Shown: one piece after another, positions 22,821 through 34,580 of the stretch | Position numbering within the stretch: the first letter of the stretch is position 1 | How the letters are laid out: each line of letters begins with the position of its first letter | Assembly (NCBI RefSeq): GCF_003171515.1 | Contig: NC_089390.1 | Span: 8,684,274 to 8,748,273 of the forward strand | Direction: 5' to 3' | DNA from: Pyrenophora tritici-repentis | Taxonomy: Eukaryota > Ascomycota > Dothideomycetes > Pleosporales > Pleosporaceae | Length of the DNA stretch: 64,000 nucleotides | The notes under the pieces: generated by a model | Database searches by the model: none | The model's input: the letters and a program-made list of their open reading frames with translations, nothing else | What the model was told of the DNA's origin: nothing | Made by a program: the position numbers and the translations under genes

Positions 22821-24371
22821 TCACCGTGTAATGTTTACCTCGGTTGTTCTGACAATCATCATGCCCATCGGAACGCTCATACGTGCCCCATGAACCACGC
22901 CTTCTTGTTCAAGTATACTCTCCTCACTCTCTTCTGACTGACTCCGTACACAGGCTAGAGTCCCATTTCTGCCTCTGCTCGCTTCTACAGTATACGTGTC
23001 TTTGCCCCAGACAGCATCCTCGCCGTATGGATCCGGGGCGGTTGACTGTGACCTTTCAGACATGTTCTTCAAAGCGTAGCTAGTCCTCGATCGACTGTCG
23101 CTTTGCTTGACATATCCGTTTGAGCGGAACGGAGTGTTTCCAATAACATTGGAGCTGTTGCTACGGCCTCTAGTAGCCAAGGAACGCATTTGGCCAAAGG
23201 TACTTGCAAAGAGGGGTTTGAGTGTAGGAAGGCAAGCTGCGATGATGCCCACGTACATTTCGACTCTGCAGGGAATAATTGTTAGTGTATGTGATATGCC
23301 ATTTGAGGGAGAAAATACGTACTCTTGCCAGATGTAGTACCACGCTCCATCACCAGACCAATCTGTCATCTTAAAGAAGTTGTACTGCATTGGCGTCTTG
23401 TAGATTGCGACTGCAGAGGCGAAAAGACCCAGACCGAGGATGACGGCCAGGCCGATGCGTGTTTGAATTGTGACTTGCAGTTTCCAGACCATTGGTATGG
23501 GTACCAAGGCGAAGATGAGGTCGGTCGCAATATTGATGGAAGAGTTGAAGACGCCAATGCTTTTGAAGATTTGGGAACTGTAGCATTTTGCGTTTCTGGT
23601 ATGGGTGTTAGTGAACCATTGCAAGTACCGAGTAAGGTCGTGAGTGGACATACCCCGTGGGCGGACGCAATTTGTAGTCCCATCCTGCGCGTACAGGAGT
23701 ACACTGAAAGATAATGGGGAATGTCGAGCCGATAGTGAAGATTCCAATGAAGACTAAAGGCGCTGTTAGCTTCTGGTATTTTTTTCTGAAGTCGCCTTCA
23801 CGTACTGAGCATGCCAATCATAAAAGGTCGCCATTTCGTTCGATCCGCGAGTCGTAGTAAGAAGAAGCCAATCGACAGCTTGATGAAGCTGTATGCGGCG
23901 ATGATCATGATGGAGTAGAAATACATGATCTTGAAGAAGGGGTAGAGATTTTCAGGAGGGAAGGCTTCGGCATGCCTTCCAAGTCCCAGATGAATGACCT
24001 TGACGAACAGTCCCAAGGTCCCTATACTTAGCGCCTACAAAGTGGTGAGTTAGCAACGGTTTCGGTTCCAATGTGCATGCTCTCGTACCAATGCAATCAC
24101 CATCATGATGTCTGTTAACGGTCAGTGCTGCTCCACAAGGTTCGTAGCCCAATAGGGTTCATGGTAACATACCGTCCCAGCCGAACATCTTCAGCATGAA
24201 TGTTCGTACGTAGAACCGCAGTAGCACTGTGAGCGTAGATAGCGCAAACAGTGGGCCCGTTACCGCCAGCAAGCGACCTGCTTGATTCTCTGCCAGGTAC
24301 TCTGGTGAACGTTCCGGCATCGGCGGCGGGCCCGCTGCCTGCCGTGAAAGAAAATGATGTAACATGTCCAT
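22821..24371 (-). CDS. Integral membrane protein with fungal rhodopsin-like (SAT4/PTH11-like) domain
   Basis: Seven-helix membrane protein of the large, mostly uncharacterised ascomycete family related to Pth11 receptors. Six exons, 24371-24173, 24111-24089, 24034-23806, 23753-23654, 23595-23323 and 23275/23265-22821 (the last beginning at 23265), give 422 residues. Conserved pieces are RFYVRTFMLKMFGWDD after helix 1, a repeatedly seen KIMYFYSIMIIAAYSFIKLSIGFFLLRL helix pair, FQCTPVRAGWDY, and CYSSQIFKSIGVFNSSINIATDLIFALVPIPMVW. Exon 2 is 23 nt. No CFEM extracellular domain is present. The C terminus of about 125 residues is hydrophilic and serine rich. Ligand and role are unknown. Confidence 0.85.
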
Positions 24372-26926
24372 AATTTGCTGCAGTAGGAGAGAACAACGGG
24401 GTAGAGAGCGTGAGCCTTCGACGAAGGTTCTCTAGGCTATTAGAACATGTTTGAGACCCGCTCTCGGCAAGGTATTGGTAAGTAGCACGCAGCCACAAGC
24501 GCAGTGTAAAGATGCCGAATGCGAACATGTCTGGGGAAGTACTGGCTCGAGACCATGCCTGTTCCTTCCTGCATGCATGGCACTCAACTTTAATGTGAAG
24601 ACGACGGCCCGGACGCATCGCGCATCTTCGGATCAGCCGGATGCCCAATCATCTTACACGGCCGATAGACGCGCAGAGTTCGACCCTGAATCCGTATGCT
24701 TGCCACTCGGCTGTCACGTCTTGAGATTCAAATTAAATTCATATCCCACGTCGTCATGTGCGACACATGGTGGAGGTACGGATAGGCCGTTGAGACAGCA
24801 CGACGTCTGCCATTTTTTCCAAGATCGGTCCGGACTGGTCACTTAGGGATCGTGATCCAGGCTAATATCGTGATATGTAGTGTGCATGGGATGAAGAACT
24901 CGGCGGACCAATGCCAACCTTGGAATACGGTGCAGGATTCCGTTACTCTCAATCCGCTCCGTGGACACGTCAGTCAAAGGAACGATTGCTGCACATACAA
25001 TCACGTCGTTCTTACCTATTCTCCTGCTGCGTAGGAAGTAGAGATTTCTAGAGTATTAGAGGACCGTAGCGACTTCCCTTTTTGCGTAAAGGCGTTATGC
25101 AGATCTAGCCGTGATTTACGGGAAGGCCCTGGTGGTGCGCACAGGGATTCCTCTAGCATACCTATCCTGGTCATCGCCAGGTTTTAGACAGCTCCTACCG
25201 TTCCTACATTCCTTCGAGAACGAAAAAAACGGTTCTGTAGGAACTTCCGCTCGGACATTCTTCTCGCCTATCGAATACCCGTGATTTGCAGTTGAGATGA
25301 AACGAACAGCTGTATCAAGTATTTTCGTATTCACTCTTAGCTGCTTACTCGTCGCAGTCGAAGTCGGGCGTGGGGGCATCGTGGAATTACTAGCACTGTA
25401 GCACGCGCTCAACGTGACTTGCCCACAGCCTAGTGCACATAAGTCATGGTAAATCTGCCGTTGATGATGCAGTTGTCACTTGCCGATAGAAACGGGAAGT
25501 AGTTGCTTTGTTGAAGGGCGCTAGTCTTCCAGGCGAGCGAAGCCCGATACCGCGGAAGGGCTCGAGGCTTAGGATCATCCGCTTTTTGGCATTGATCTGG
25601 ACCGAATCAGGGTAGCTCAATCAGGCGGCCCGTTATATCCTAAGTATCTTCCTCCCGTCCATCATACACAATACCCACCACGGACAGGCTAGGTATGGAC
25701 TCCTCAGGACTTTTATTAGCCTTTGCAGTACATCGTGGCTAAACATGAAGGGAAATTTGTCCGTCTAATTCCACGCCGCCACCCGTGGCCCAATCGCTTG
25801 TCCATCGGACTACAAGCAAAAAGGAGTAGGTACATACATCCTGCAAGAAGTATCGCACCATTCTCACGCTGTTCAGCCCGCATCCAAATCTGCATTTGAT
25901 GCAGCCGGGTAAAAGAGAAGCACGATGCGGGGACCATATCTGAACCGCCCAGTCGCCTGTCCAGGAGACGTGCAAAATCGATGGACCAACTTTGCCTAAA
26001 TTTGCGGCCGTTCCTGATAAAAATATCAAGAGGTGTTAAGTAGTAAGCATGAACTCATGCCTAAGTAAGCACACGCATCGTGATATACAAATGGACTGAG
26101 GCTTCGAGGCCTTCTCAGATGCCAATCCTATTACCCATACGAAGAGCAAACGCGGGATCTATACTGAACATCCGCCACGCGGGAGGGAACTCACCACATG
26201 AAGCCGCTTTTACCGAGTTGCTGGCTTCTGGCCTACCCATTTACCCCGATCCTTCAGAAAAGAATCCACAACCGAGGTTTCCAATAAACCGGCATCCAAT
26301 TACCGCGACCCACTAACGCGTCTTGTATTCATTGACAGGCGACAATTACGCCCCAACTCCTCTTTTCGACAACCCTACAGGCCGAGACTCCTGCAAACCC
26401 ACGTGTCTCGGAGGTTGGGAAGCGCCGCAAAGGGCTCGCCCTCGGTATTTGGGGGCGTTTTGGTTATAGCCACTTAGCAGGTCATGCCTAAGGGACGTTT
26501 TCGAACCCCTTAGAACATGACTGGAATGTGGGCAAATAAGACTCTACCCTGCAGAGATAGTCGATATACCAATCTCAGTAATTCCTGACTCAAAACATAC
26601 TCGGAAACAACAGGCCGAATCTTTGGGTCTGGAGAGAACATGGTATCTTGCGGCACAGGCTCCCGTGTACATGGTTAGACTTGAATGTGGCGAAGGTTGA
26701 CATGCATGCTGCGAGTATTTGAACGCTCATGCAGCCTCATTCCTTAGGCAGGGCATCGCCACGTTTTGCTCGCACCTCTTTCATATCCTAATATTAATTG
26801 AGCAATAGTTGGTTCGTGTTGGCCTTTCATCCGGAACGCTATTCAAAGATCCTCGTGTCGCCGTCTTCATATTTCCAAGCCTCTTGCAACCTCGATCACT
26901 AGCTTTAACCGGCCGGAAACGCTACC
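24372..26926. other. Gene-free stretch of 2.5 kb
   Basis: Only short, motif-free frames on both strands. No transposon ends, tRNA or tandem repeats were recognised. It separates the rhodopsin-domain gene from the tyrosinase gene and must contain both promoters. It could hold eroded repeats or a noncoding RNA, but I see no evidence. Confidence 0.5.
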
Positions 26927-28287
26927 ATGCGTTCAATTGCACTCCTATGGCTTGCACCTGCGGCACTAGCCAGCGCCATTCCCGCATTTGAAGAGCCCTT
27001 TCCCGCCGCCTCATTCGACAAGCGACAAAATGTTTCTCCGAACGTCGTTGGAGTGAAGACTCTACAGGCTGATGTCTACGCGGGAATTGCTGCGATTAAT
27101 CAGCAAATCTACCAGGGCACCCAGAAGTCTGATCAGTTCAAGAAGTGTAACCCGTTCAACATTATTGTTCGCAAAGAATGGTAAGGTCCAGCATGTTGTT
27201 TTGTTTGTAAGCTTATCGTTCCAGGGCAACTTTCTCCACTCCGGAGAAGAAGAACTATATCCAAGCTGTGCAGTGCATGTCTAAGCTACCTGCAAAAACG
27301 CCAAAATCGGAATGCCCTGGATGCCGGAACCGCTATGATGACTTTCTTGCGACTCATATCAAGCAGACATTCTTGATCCACAACACTGGAAATTTCTTGG
27401 CATGGCACCGCTACTTCACCTGGGCCTACGAGCAGACACTGCGGAAAGAGTGTGGCTACAAAGGATACCAGCCATACTATAACTGGCCAAGGTGGTCTGA
27501 CGATCCGAGCAAGAGTCCTGCTTTGGATGGCTCTGCTACTTCCATGAGTGGCAATGGTGCCCCTGGCTGCTCCAACCAGACCTTTTACGGTATCCCTACC
27601 AATGCTGAGCCTCAAATCAAGATTCCCAAAGGCAACGGTGGAGGCTGTGTGGTCTCTGGTCCTTTCAAGGACTGGTCCGTCAACCTCGGTCCCGTCTTCA
27701 CCGACTCAAACTGTGTTCCTCCCAACCCAATTTCCAACCAAACTGACCCCAACGTGGGCCTTGGATACAACCCTCGCTGTCTGAAGCGTGACATTTCTTC
27801 CTGGACCTCTAGCCAGTGGACCAACGACGAGCAGGTTGTTAACCTGCTCAACAGCGCGGACATCAAGACGTTTTGGTACAACATGCAAGGTGGCGACCCA
27901 GCCTTCACCAAGTTCATGGGTGTCCACACTGCGGGTCACTTTACCATTGGCGGTGACCCTGGGTCTGACTTTTTCACCTCCCCTGGTAAGCATCCCTGAC
28001 ACCGCTATTTTGCTCTGCATCTCTGTTTAGCCAGCTAACCATGATCAGGTGACCCGTGGTTCTTCTTCCACCACGCTCAAATTGACCGAGTTTGGTGGAC
28101 CTGGCAAAACATGGACCCTGCCGACCGCACCAATGCCATTTATGGAACTACCATCATTGCGACACCAGCCGCACCCGAGACTAAGCTCACCGACACAATG
28201 ACGCTTGGTTATGCTTACGCCGGTAATATCAGCGTTGCTGACGCAATGAGCACTATGGGTGGTCCTTTCTGCTACACGTACATTTAG
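26927..28287 (+). CDS. Secreted tyrosinase-family copper oxidase
   Basis: Type 3 copper enzyme that hydroxylates or oxidises phenols to quinones, possibly in pigment formation. Exons 26927-27180, 27225-27985 and 28049-28287 give 417 residues. A signal peptide (about 1-17, MRSIALLWLAPAALASA) is followed by a DKR dibasic site near residue 33, a likely Kex2 processing point. CuA histidines lie at about 129, 137 and 146 (ATHIKQTFLIHNTGNFLAWHRYF). CuB is HTAGHFTIGG plus FFFHHAQIDRVWW, joined by the second splice. Several NxT/NxS sites fit secretion. The enzyme ends shortly after CuB and lacks the C-terminal shielding domain of classical fungal tyrosinases, as in the short secreted group. Substrate cannot be deduced. 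Confidence 0.92.
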
Positions 28288-29209
28288 ATGCGGTTGCTGG
28301 AAGACTTGTTCAACATTCGTGTATATCTTTGACCTGTACATATTTTTCCATTGAGAGTTATAGACTGTTTGCCGTTAACCAAGTAGACCAAGCCTGTATA
28401 GTCGATACAGTATAAGTAGACTATCGATGAAAAGTACTGTTACTCTGTATGCCAATTTTTGATCCAGAATGTGTCCATACCTCTAGCCTGAGACGTGAGC
28501 CTTCTCCGGACTCGTATTCATACTATTTTAAACGTACATGTTGTCGCTGATTTAGCAGCATGAGGGGCAGCGAGCTCATTAGCAAGCAAAAACTAGCAAC
28601 ACTACGAGATTGGACACACAGATGCATCTTATGTATAACTTGCAAGCCTTTCCCTGACGGCACAACGGCCGTAAGAGGGCTGAAGAGACAGAAAAAAGAA
28701 GCTAGCACGATCTTCATCTGCAGCGCAAGCGACGATTCGACAATGTCCCGCAGCGCTAAACGGTCACCATACCTGACCTACATAGGTCCCGCAAGGAAGA
28801 TGAATGGGCGGGGTCCTTGTATCCAAAAGCGCGGAGACCCTGCATTGCCAACGCATCACCGCTGAAGGAAGCAAGCAAGGCAGTCATGTCCTCCAATCCC
28901 TCTGACCACGCCCGTTCGGCAGCGTGTTTGAGATTGCAGCCGGCCGTGATCGCAGGATCGTCAAAGGCCATCGGTAACTGTATTATCGTGGAGTAACTGA
29001 GTCGTGGGTGCAATTGCGGTTCAGAGGACCCTTTACCCCACTAAGATATAGCTCCGCGAAAGGCACCGCAACTGGACCATCATTATTCACAACGTCTTTA
29101 CTCAACAAACAAAAGAGCATATCTGATATATAACAATCTGCATAATTGGGACAGAGGTTATTTTGAGGAAAAAGCACAAGACGAACAAGACAGCACCATC
29201 CACTCAATC
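28288..29209. other. Intergenic stretch
   Basis: 920 bp between the tyrosinase and NECAP genes. A minus-strand frame at 28756-29013 (85 codons) has plausible composition but no recognisable motif and is left uncalled. Confidence 0.45.
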
Positions 29210-30064
29210 ATGAACGTCGATCCCCTCACTGGGAAGCCCCTCCCTTCGACGGCCATTCAACGCATCCTCTACCTCGCGCCCAAAGTGCACATCTACCAAA
29301 TCCCCCCCGCAACCTCGACAAAAGGCTACCAAGCCTCTACTTGGACCGCCAATGACAACAAGTTACAAATCTTCACGGCGCGGTTACGCGTCGTCGAAAC
29401 ATCGGTGCCCAACAGCAACGCCGACGAGCAAAGCGCCGACGGAGAAGACGAAAACGTCACAACCACATTACTGTTAGAGGACCCAAAGACTGGTGACCTA
29501 TTCGCTGCAGCACCGTATACGAGCGAGCGAACAGTAGAGCAAGCCCTAGACAGCAGCCGCTTCTTCGCAATAACCGTTGTGGGCGAGGGCAGAAAAGCAA
29601 TCTTGGGCATGGGCTTCGAGGAGCGCAGCGAAGCATTTGATTTCAGCATCGCACTACAAGACGCCCGCCGCGTCCTTGGTTTCGAGCAAAAACCAAACAA
29701 CGCGCCCGCTTCGTCGCGCAAGACGGCGCAGTCTCCCGTCACAGAGGAACCAAAGCGCGACTTTAGTCTCAAGGCGGGCGAAACTATATCTATCAACCTT
29801 GGCGGACTCAAGGGAAGGCGGTCGAGGAGTCATGAGGGTGACAAGAGCGAAGACGGTCACAAGAGCGAACAGGATGCGCTGTTTAGTATAAAGCCGCCAC
29901 CGGGGAGTGCGGGTGGAGGCGGGTTCCTGCCACCGCCGCCGAGTGCGAAGAGTGTCAAGGAGGAGCGGAGGAGGAGTAGGCAGAATTTCGATCCATCGAG
30001 CGTGCCAAAACAGACGGCCGAGGATCTGGGCTTTGACGATGGCGAGTTTGGTGAGTTCCAATGA
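29210..30064 (+). CDS. NECAP-like clathrin-adaptor-associated protein
   Basis: Member of the NECAP/DUF1681 family, endocytic accessory proteins with a PH-like fold that bind the AP-2 complex. Single exon of 284 residues. The N-terminal domain (about 12-170) shows the family run ILYLAPKVHIYQIPP, then TARLRVVET and the signature SSRFFAITVVGEGRKAILGMGFEERSEAFDFSIALQDARRVL. The tail is rich in serine and proline (PPPGSAGGGGFLPPPPS) and ends DDGEFGEFQ, where FGEF is a plausible short adaptor-binding motif. The vertebrate WVQF ear-binding motif is absent. Confidence 0.9.
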   Translation: MNVDPLTGKPLPSTAIQRILYLAPKVHIYQIPPATSTKGYQASTWTANDNKLQIFTARLRVVETSVPNSNADEQSADGEDENVTTTLLLEDPKTGDLFAAAPYTSERTVEQALDSSRFFAITVVGEGRKAILGMGFEERSEAFDFSIALQDARRVLGFEQKPNNAPASSRKTAQSPVTEEPKRDFSLKAGETISINLGGLKGRRSRSHEGDKSEDGHKSEQDALFSIKPPPGSAGGGGFLPPPPSAKSVKEERRRSRQNFDPSSVPKQTAEDLGFDDGEFGEFQ

Positions 30065-30283
30065 TGATATTGCCAAATGGAGGGGGGCTTTTTGTATGTT
30101 TAGCATGGAGTTAGTTTGCATTGGTCTGGGTCTTGAACGCATAGGAGGCGTCTCAAAATTCCCTTTATGATTTGAACAAAGCTACCACATGAGTTATGTC
30201 GTATATGTGATTGCACTTCCCAAGTTGTGTTCCGTGGATGGGTATCAGAAAAACGCCGTTTGCAAGTCCATGAATAAGTACGA

Positions 30284-31097
30284 CTATGTCCGGCCCTGCG
30301 CCTCATCATATAGCTTCTCAACATCCCTGATCAAGTCCTCAGGCTTTTCGCCGCCCTCACAGTTCTTCCACTCGCCACCATCGGCTATACATCTGACCTT
30401 GTCGTTCAGTCTCACCGTGCAGCTGATCCCGGCGCCTACATCACTACTGTGCTTTACGCTATCCCTCAACAAGCCCATTCCGTATGCGCCGCTCTCCTTA
30501 CTCATACAGTCATTTAGCTCGCCAAAGTCCAGCCCGTGTTCCAGTGCGCAGTCTTCGATGAGGGAGCGAGCGGGTATTTCCGGATAGTCGGTAATGAGGC
30601 AGTTTGTGAATCCGAGGTAGAGTTTGGGGTGCGGGTACGATGAGGCAGCACATAGCATGACAATGTCGCCTAGGCACTCTGTTTGCCCGTGTTTGCACTG
30701 GACGCCATCGTCTTCTGTGAGGCTGTTTCATCCCGTTAGCGCAGGACCTGACTGTTTCTTGAGAAGAAACGACTTACCTGCCAATCATGCTCAGCCTGAA
30801 GTCCACCTTGTCCGAAACGTTTGCCATGGCGGGCAACACTAGCTTCTGCAAACAATCCCGCGCATCCGGGCACTTGGACATGATGTGTACGTCCATGGAG
30901 ACCTTGGTGTCCACCCCGACGTGCTCGTGCTCGCCTGGGCAACTCCGTGTCGTCGCTAGCCAAAACAAACTGAGGAATAGCGTGATGGCTGCCACTTGGA
31001 ACCAACTGGTGCGGTGAGATGTCCGGGAAGGCATCGTCGCATCGGGATCCGTCCAAGATATGGTATGGTCCGGAATGAGGGGGACCTTTTCTTCCAT
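30284..31097 (-). CDS. GILT-family (gamma-interferon-inducible thiol reductase-like) protein
   Basis: Related to lysosomal thiol reductases that break protein disulfides; function in fungi is unknown. Exons 31097-30778 and 30722-30284 give 252 residues. A short cytosolic N terminus is followed by one membrane anchor (about 35-52, WFQVAAITLFLSLFWLA), then a lumenal domain. It has the family layout: VHIMSKCPDARDCLQKLVLP, CKHGQTECLGDIVMLC (the GILT CQHGxxEC signature), LITDYPEIP, and ALEHGLDFGELNDC. The usual CXXC active site is replaced by CPDARDC, that is CX5C, so thiol reductase chemistry is doubtful. A 55 nt intron splits MIG/RLTED. Confidence 0.88.
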
Positions 31098-31808
31098 TGT
31101 ATGATACGGTCTCGGGGTGGCTTCGGTACCACGGCGGGTGCTTATGTCGTGTCTGGAGTAACGTAGTAATAGATGATGTTGATGTTGGAGATGTGACGAG
31201 TTGGGGTAGTCGAAAGAGGGACTGATAGGCGGCCGGCCGGGGATGCTGATAGCGCGCCGACTAACGTTAAACCTTGGAACGCGTATCGTCTCCGTGCACT
31301 GTGTAAGCCATCTATCAACCGTAGCTGAACGCGTCCAGGACGGCAAAACGTGTTCCTTGGTCTAAAGGTTTTCCATGATTAGCTCATATAAAGCCTGTGT
31401 ATCACATGCGTTGCCCGCAAACATTTGGACTGGGCCGATGAGCGAATTAACACGGCAGAACTATTCCCCGCCCGCGATGCTGTACCTGCGTGGCGTTGAA
31501 CATGAAGTAGCACCGAGCCCGGAGGGGGTTCCTACAGATCTTCCCCCATCAACTTGTGTTTTTTTAGGCCAAAGGTCTAGCCTTTCCGTCTCCTTATCCT
31601 CGCTGCCGATCTTCCGCCTCTCTGTATCTCACGGTCATGATGAAATGACTCTTTCGGTTGTTTACACTCCAATACCCCACCTTCCGACATCCACTTCGAC
31701 GCCGCAAGGCTGTGCTCAACCTTCGAGCCCGCGTTTTCTTTTCATGGTACAAGCACCAGCCCTGCGTTGCCAACATCCACCCCTCAGCCTCGCTAGCACA
31801 AACTGAAC
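31098..31808. other. Divergent promoter region
   Basis: About 710 bp between the head-to-head GILT-like and GlcNAc-kinase-like genes. No repeat or small gene seen. Confidence 0.5.
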
Positions 31809-33441
31809 ATGGCGCTGAATGAAGCACCCAACGCTGCACATGCCATAGACACATTAACCGGCTTTATCAACACAAAGACATTGCTCGGTTTAGCGCATCG
31901 CTTTTCGGCCACATATACCGATCTTGCCAGGACCTCGACTGAGCATTTTCTCGTCACTCCAGTCACGGCATTACCCACAGGGAAAGAGAAGGGCAGATTT
32001 CTGAGCATCGATGTTGGTGGCACCAACCTAAGAGTCGGATTTGTTGAGCTAATCGGAGAGCCAGATGGCAGTGCTGAGAGTGAGCGTGAGCGGAGCAGTA
32101 CTGTGGGCGAAAATGTCTTTGCTCAGATAAGGAGGAGCCATGACAGGAACTGGCCGATTGGAGATCACCTGAAGATGGATCAGGCTGAGGATTTGTTCGC
32201 GTGGATCGGTGACTGCATCGCTGAGGTCATCAGGGGTGCTCTTGAGGAAGAGAAGGCGGGGGAGGAGGTCAGATTACCCTTGGGTGATGAGATCCTGCTT
32301 GGCATCACCTTTAGTTTTCCAATGGCGTGAGTGTGAGCATCCAGTGTGCTAACACCAACTTGCTAACAGGTCCAGTCAAACCCGTCTCTCAGAAGCTACT
32401 CTGCTGCCAATGGGTAAGGGCTTCGCCATTACCTCTGATTTAAATCTAGGCAAAATGCTTCTTGCTGGCTACGCCCGACACTGTGAGGTCGGACATGCTT
32501 CAGGCAAGCAACCATTACCAAAAATACAGGTCGCCGCCATCACCAATGATACCGTAGCCACATTTGCATCTCTCGCATACGCAGTCAAAGCATCTCCCAA
32601 TAGCCGCGTCGCCATGGGTCTTATTGTCGGCACAGGTACCAATGCAACTGTACCCATGAAGCCATCCAGCCTGCATCCGACCAAAAGAGAAGCTCTTCAA
32701 AATCCTGATGCTGTTGAAACCGTTGTCATTAACACCGAGTGGACGATCCGCGGCACTGACAAGCCACTGATCGAGTTCAACATCAAGACGCCCTGGGATC
32801 TCACGCTTGACGCCAATAGTGATGCACCTGGTTTTCAACCGTTTGAATACATGACGTCTGGCCGGTATCTCGGCGAAATTGTACGCTTGGTGTTCCTAGA
32901 TATCGTTTCCGGAGAAGCAGATGCCGAGATCCCACCATCATTACAACAGAAGAACGCCCTACCGACACGTTTCCTTTCGGAATTCATTGCGCGGAAAGGT
33001 GGCCGCATCGTTCAAGGAGAGCTGGAAAGCAGATATCCCGAGCCAAACTCCTCTGGGGACCCTTTCTGGACAGTAGATCGAGTGGAGATGATACGGGACA
33101 TTGCCGAGGCTGTTCAGCAGCGATCTTCGGCGCTGGTTGCTGCTGCCTGTGTCGGGCTGCTGAATTGTGTAGGTGATGTTGCACTAGACGAGTCGCCAAA
33201 GTCCAGTAATGGTACACACACCAAGGGCAAGCGGGATATCGAAGAGCTTGTGATTGCATATGCGGGTGGGACCATATCACAATATCCAAAGTGGCTTCAG
33301 ACATGCCAACAGTGGATAGACATTCTGGTCGAGGAGGGCTCGTCAAAAAATGCATCAAAGCAAGTTACGCTCAAGGAGGCCAAGGATGGGGGCATTATTG
33401 GCGCCGGAGTGCTTGCGGGTATGGCGGGTGAAATTGCGTGA
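31809..33441 (+). CDS. Hexokinase-family kinase, probably N-acetylglucosamine kinase
   Basis: ATP-dependent sugar kinase fold. Exons 31809-32326 and 32370-33441 (43 nt intron) give 529 residues. Phosphate-1 loop is LSIDVGGTNLRVG (Asp68), sugar contacts are in FSFPMASSQ and MGKGF, the catalytic aspartate is Asp233 in ITNDTVA, phosphate-2 is GLIVGTGTN, and the glutamates lie in NTEW and FQPFEYMTSGRYLGE. The spacing WPIGDHLKMD, SLHPTK after phosphate-2 and a C-terminal IIGAGVLAG resemble Candida Nag5 GlcNAc kinase more than glucose-specific Hxk1/2. The alternative is the atypical HxkC/XprF or HxkD regulatory group. Catalytic residues are kept, so it is likely an active enzyme. Confidence 0.85.
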
Positions 33442-33962
33442 AAGGATTTTAGGTGTCCTTGTTAGGGCTGTGAGCGTGAGACTCCAAGTAGTTATGTAGC
33501 TGCTAACCAAAGATACATGATACCCTGGAGACAAGTTGGCTACAATCTGTATTCAAATTCTCCTCCTCAGCCTACTGAGATCGTGACCTCCACTTCAAGC
33601 TTCATATCTTCCACTCGGCGGATATACGTGGGGAAGGCTCTGCAGACTGTAGTTGATGCTTGATACGCCCTCCACTTTCCTCTCGGATTAGAATACAAGA
33701 CTTGAAGCTGCAGTTTCGAGTCAGAATCTCAACCACTAGGCGCGAAACGCATTCCTAGCAGGTATTACAGGGTCACTATGTGCATTTGCAGTACACAGCC
33801 TCTTTGTAACTCCCAGATTCAGCCCCTACCGAAGCTCTATGCAAGAGGGAGCCCGGGGAGCGGGTGTTGACGTATTGACACCGCATTGAAGCGATCAGTA
33901 TCCCACAGATCAAATCAAGGCAATCCCAGAGATGAAGTTTATCACCTCATATCAGCCTCGAC
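33442..33962. other. Intergenic, convergent 3' ends
   Basis: 521 bp between the tail-to-tail kinase and POP5 genes. No gene or repeat seen. Confidence 0.5.
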
Positions 33963-34580
33963 TCATTCACTCATACCCTCACTCTCGCTCCCATCATCAA
34001 CTGCGGCAAGTACCTCACTTTCGCTCTTCCTCTGATTATCCACTGACTTTGCAACACTTTGCAGCATAGGCAACTCGCCTGCCCCATCCCAAGCCTTTGC
34101 TCTCTTAACAATATGTTGTGACCTGCGTATAACTTCTTCCTCTGCCTTCCTAATCGTACCGCTGACCCGAACCACTCGTACCACGACTGGTATATTTATG
34201 GGCTTCGGGAGGTGCGTGATGTACGTGAGAGCCGCCCACACCATCTCGTAGTGGTCGCGCGGACAGCGGATAATAGCTGTACTGGTGGACGGGGAGTAGT
34301 AATTGACTGAGGGCCAGTGATTATTAGTCAGGAGCCAGTAGTAAGGTATGCAGACTTGACATATACCTTTCAGACCCGAGGCTACCATGCCCGAGCCATA
34401 GTCGCCAAAGAGGTCTTCGACACCATCGCGTATCATGCGGATAATGATACCCTGCTTGAGCGCATCTGGCGTCGGGGAGTGCATTTGCACGACATGAGGC
34501 AGTTGCTGCGTCTTGTTCTTTGCAAGAGGCTCCGGGTATAGGAAGTTGACTACCAAGTAGCGATTCTTGACGCGCACCAT
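33963..34580 (-). CDS. POP5: RNase P/MRP subunit Pop5
   Basis: Protein subunit of the ribonucleoprotein enzymes that trim tRNA 5' ends and process pre-rRNA. Exons 34580-34367 and 34306-33963 give 185 residues. The start MVRVKNRYLVVNFLYP is the family signature. A 60 nt intron keeps frame; removing it joins GLK to VNYYSPSTSTAIIRCPRDHYEMVWAALTYI, the conserved second half. The acidic, serine-rich tail (about 45 residues) is typical of fungal Pop5. Head to head with the VAMP7-like gene. Confidence 0.93.
   Translation of the reverse strand: MVRVKNRYLVVNFLYPEPLAKNKTQQLPHVVQMHSPTPDALKQGIIIRMIRDGVEDLFGDYGSGMVASGLKGICQVCIPYYWLLTNNHWPSVNYYSPSTSTAIIRCPRDHYEMVWAALTYITHLPKPINIPVVVRVVRVSGTIRKAEEEVIRRSQHIVKRAKAWDGAGELPMLQSVAKSVDNQRKSESEVLAAVDDGSESEGMSE

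Noticed and set aside
28756..29013. Minus-strand frame of 85 codons
   Set aside because: Plausible composition but no motif; cannot be supported.
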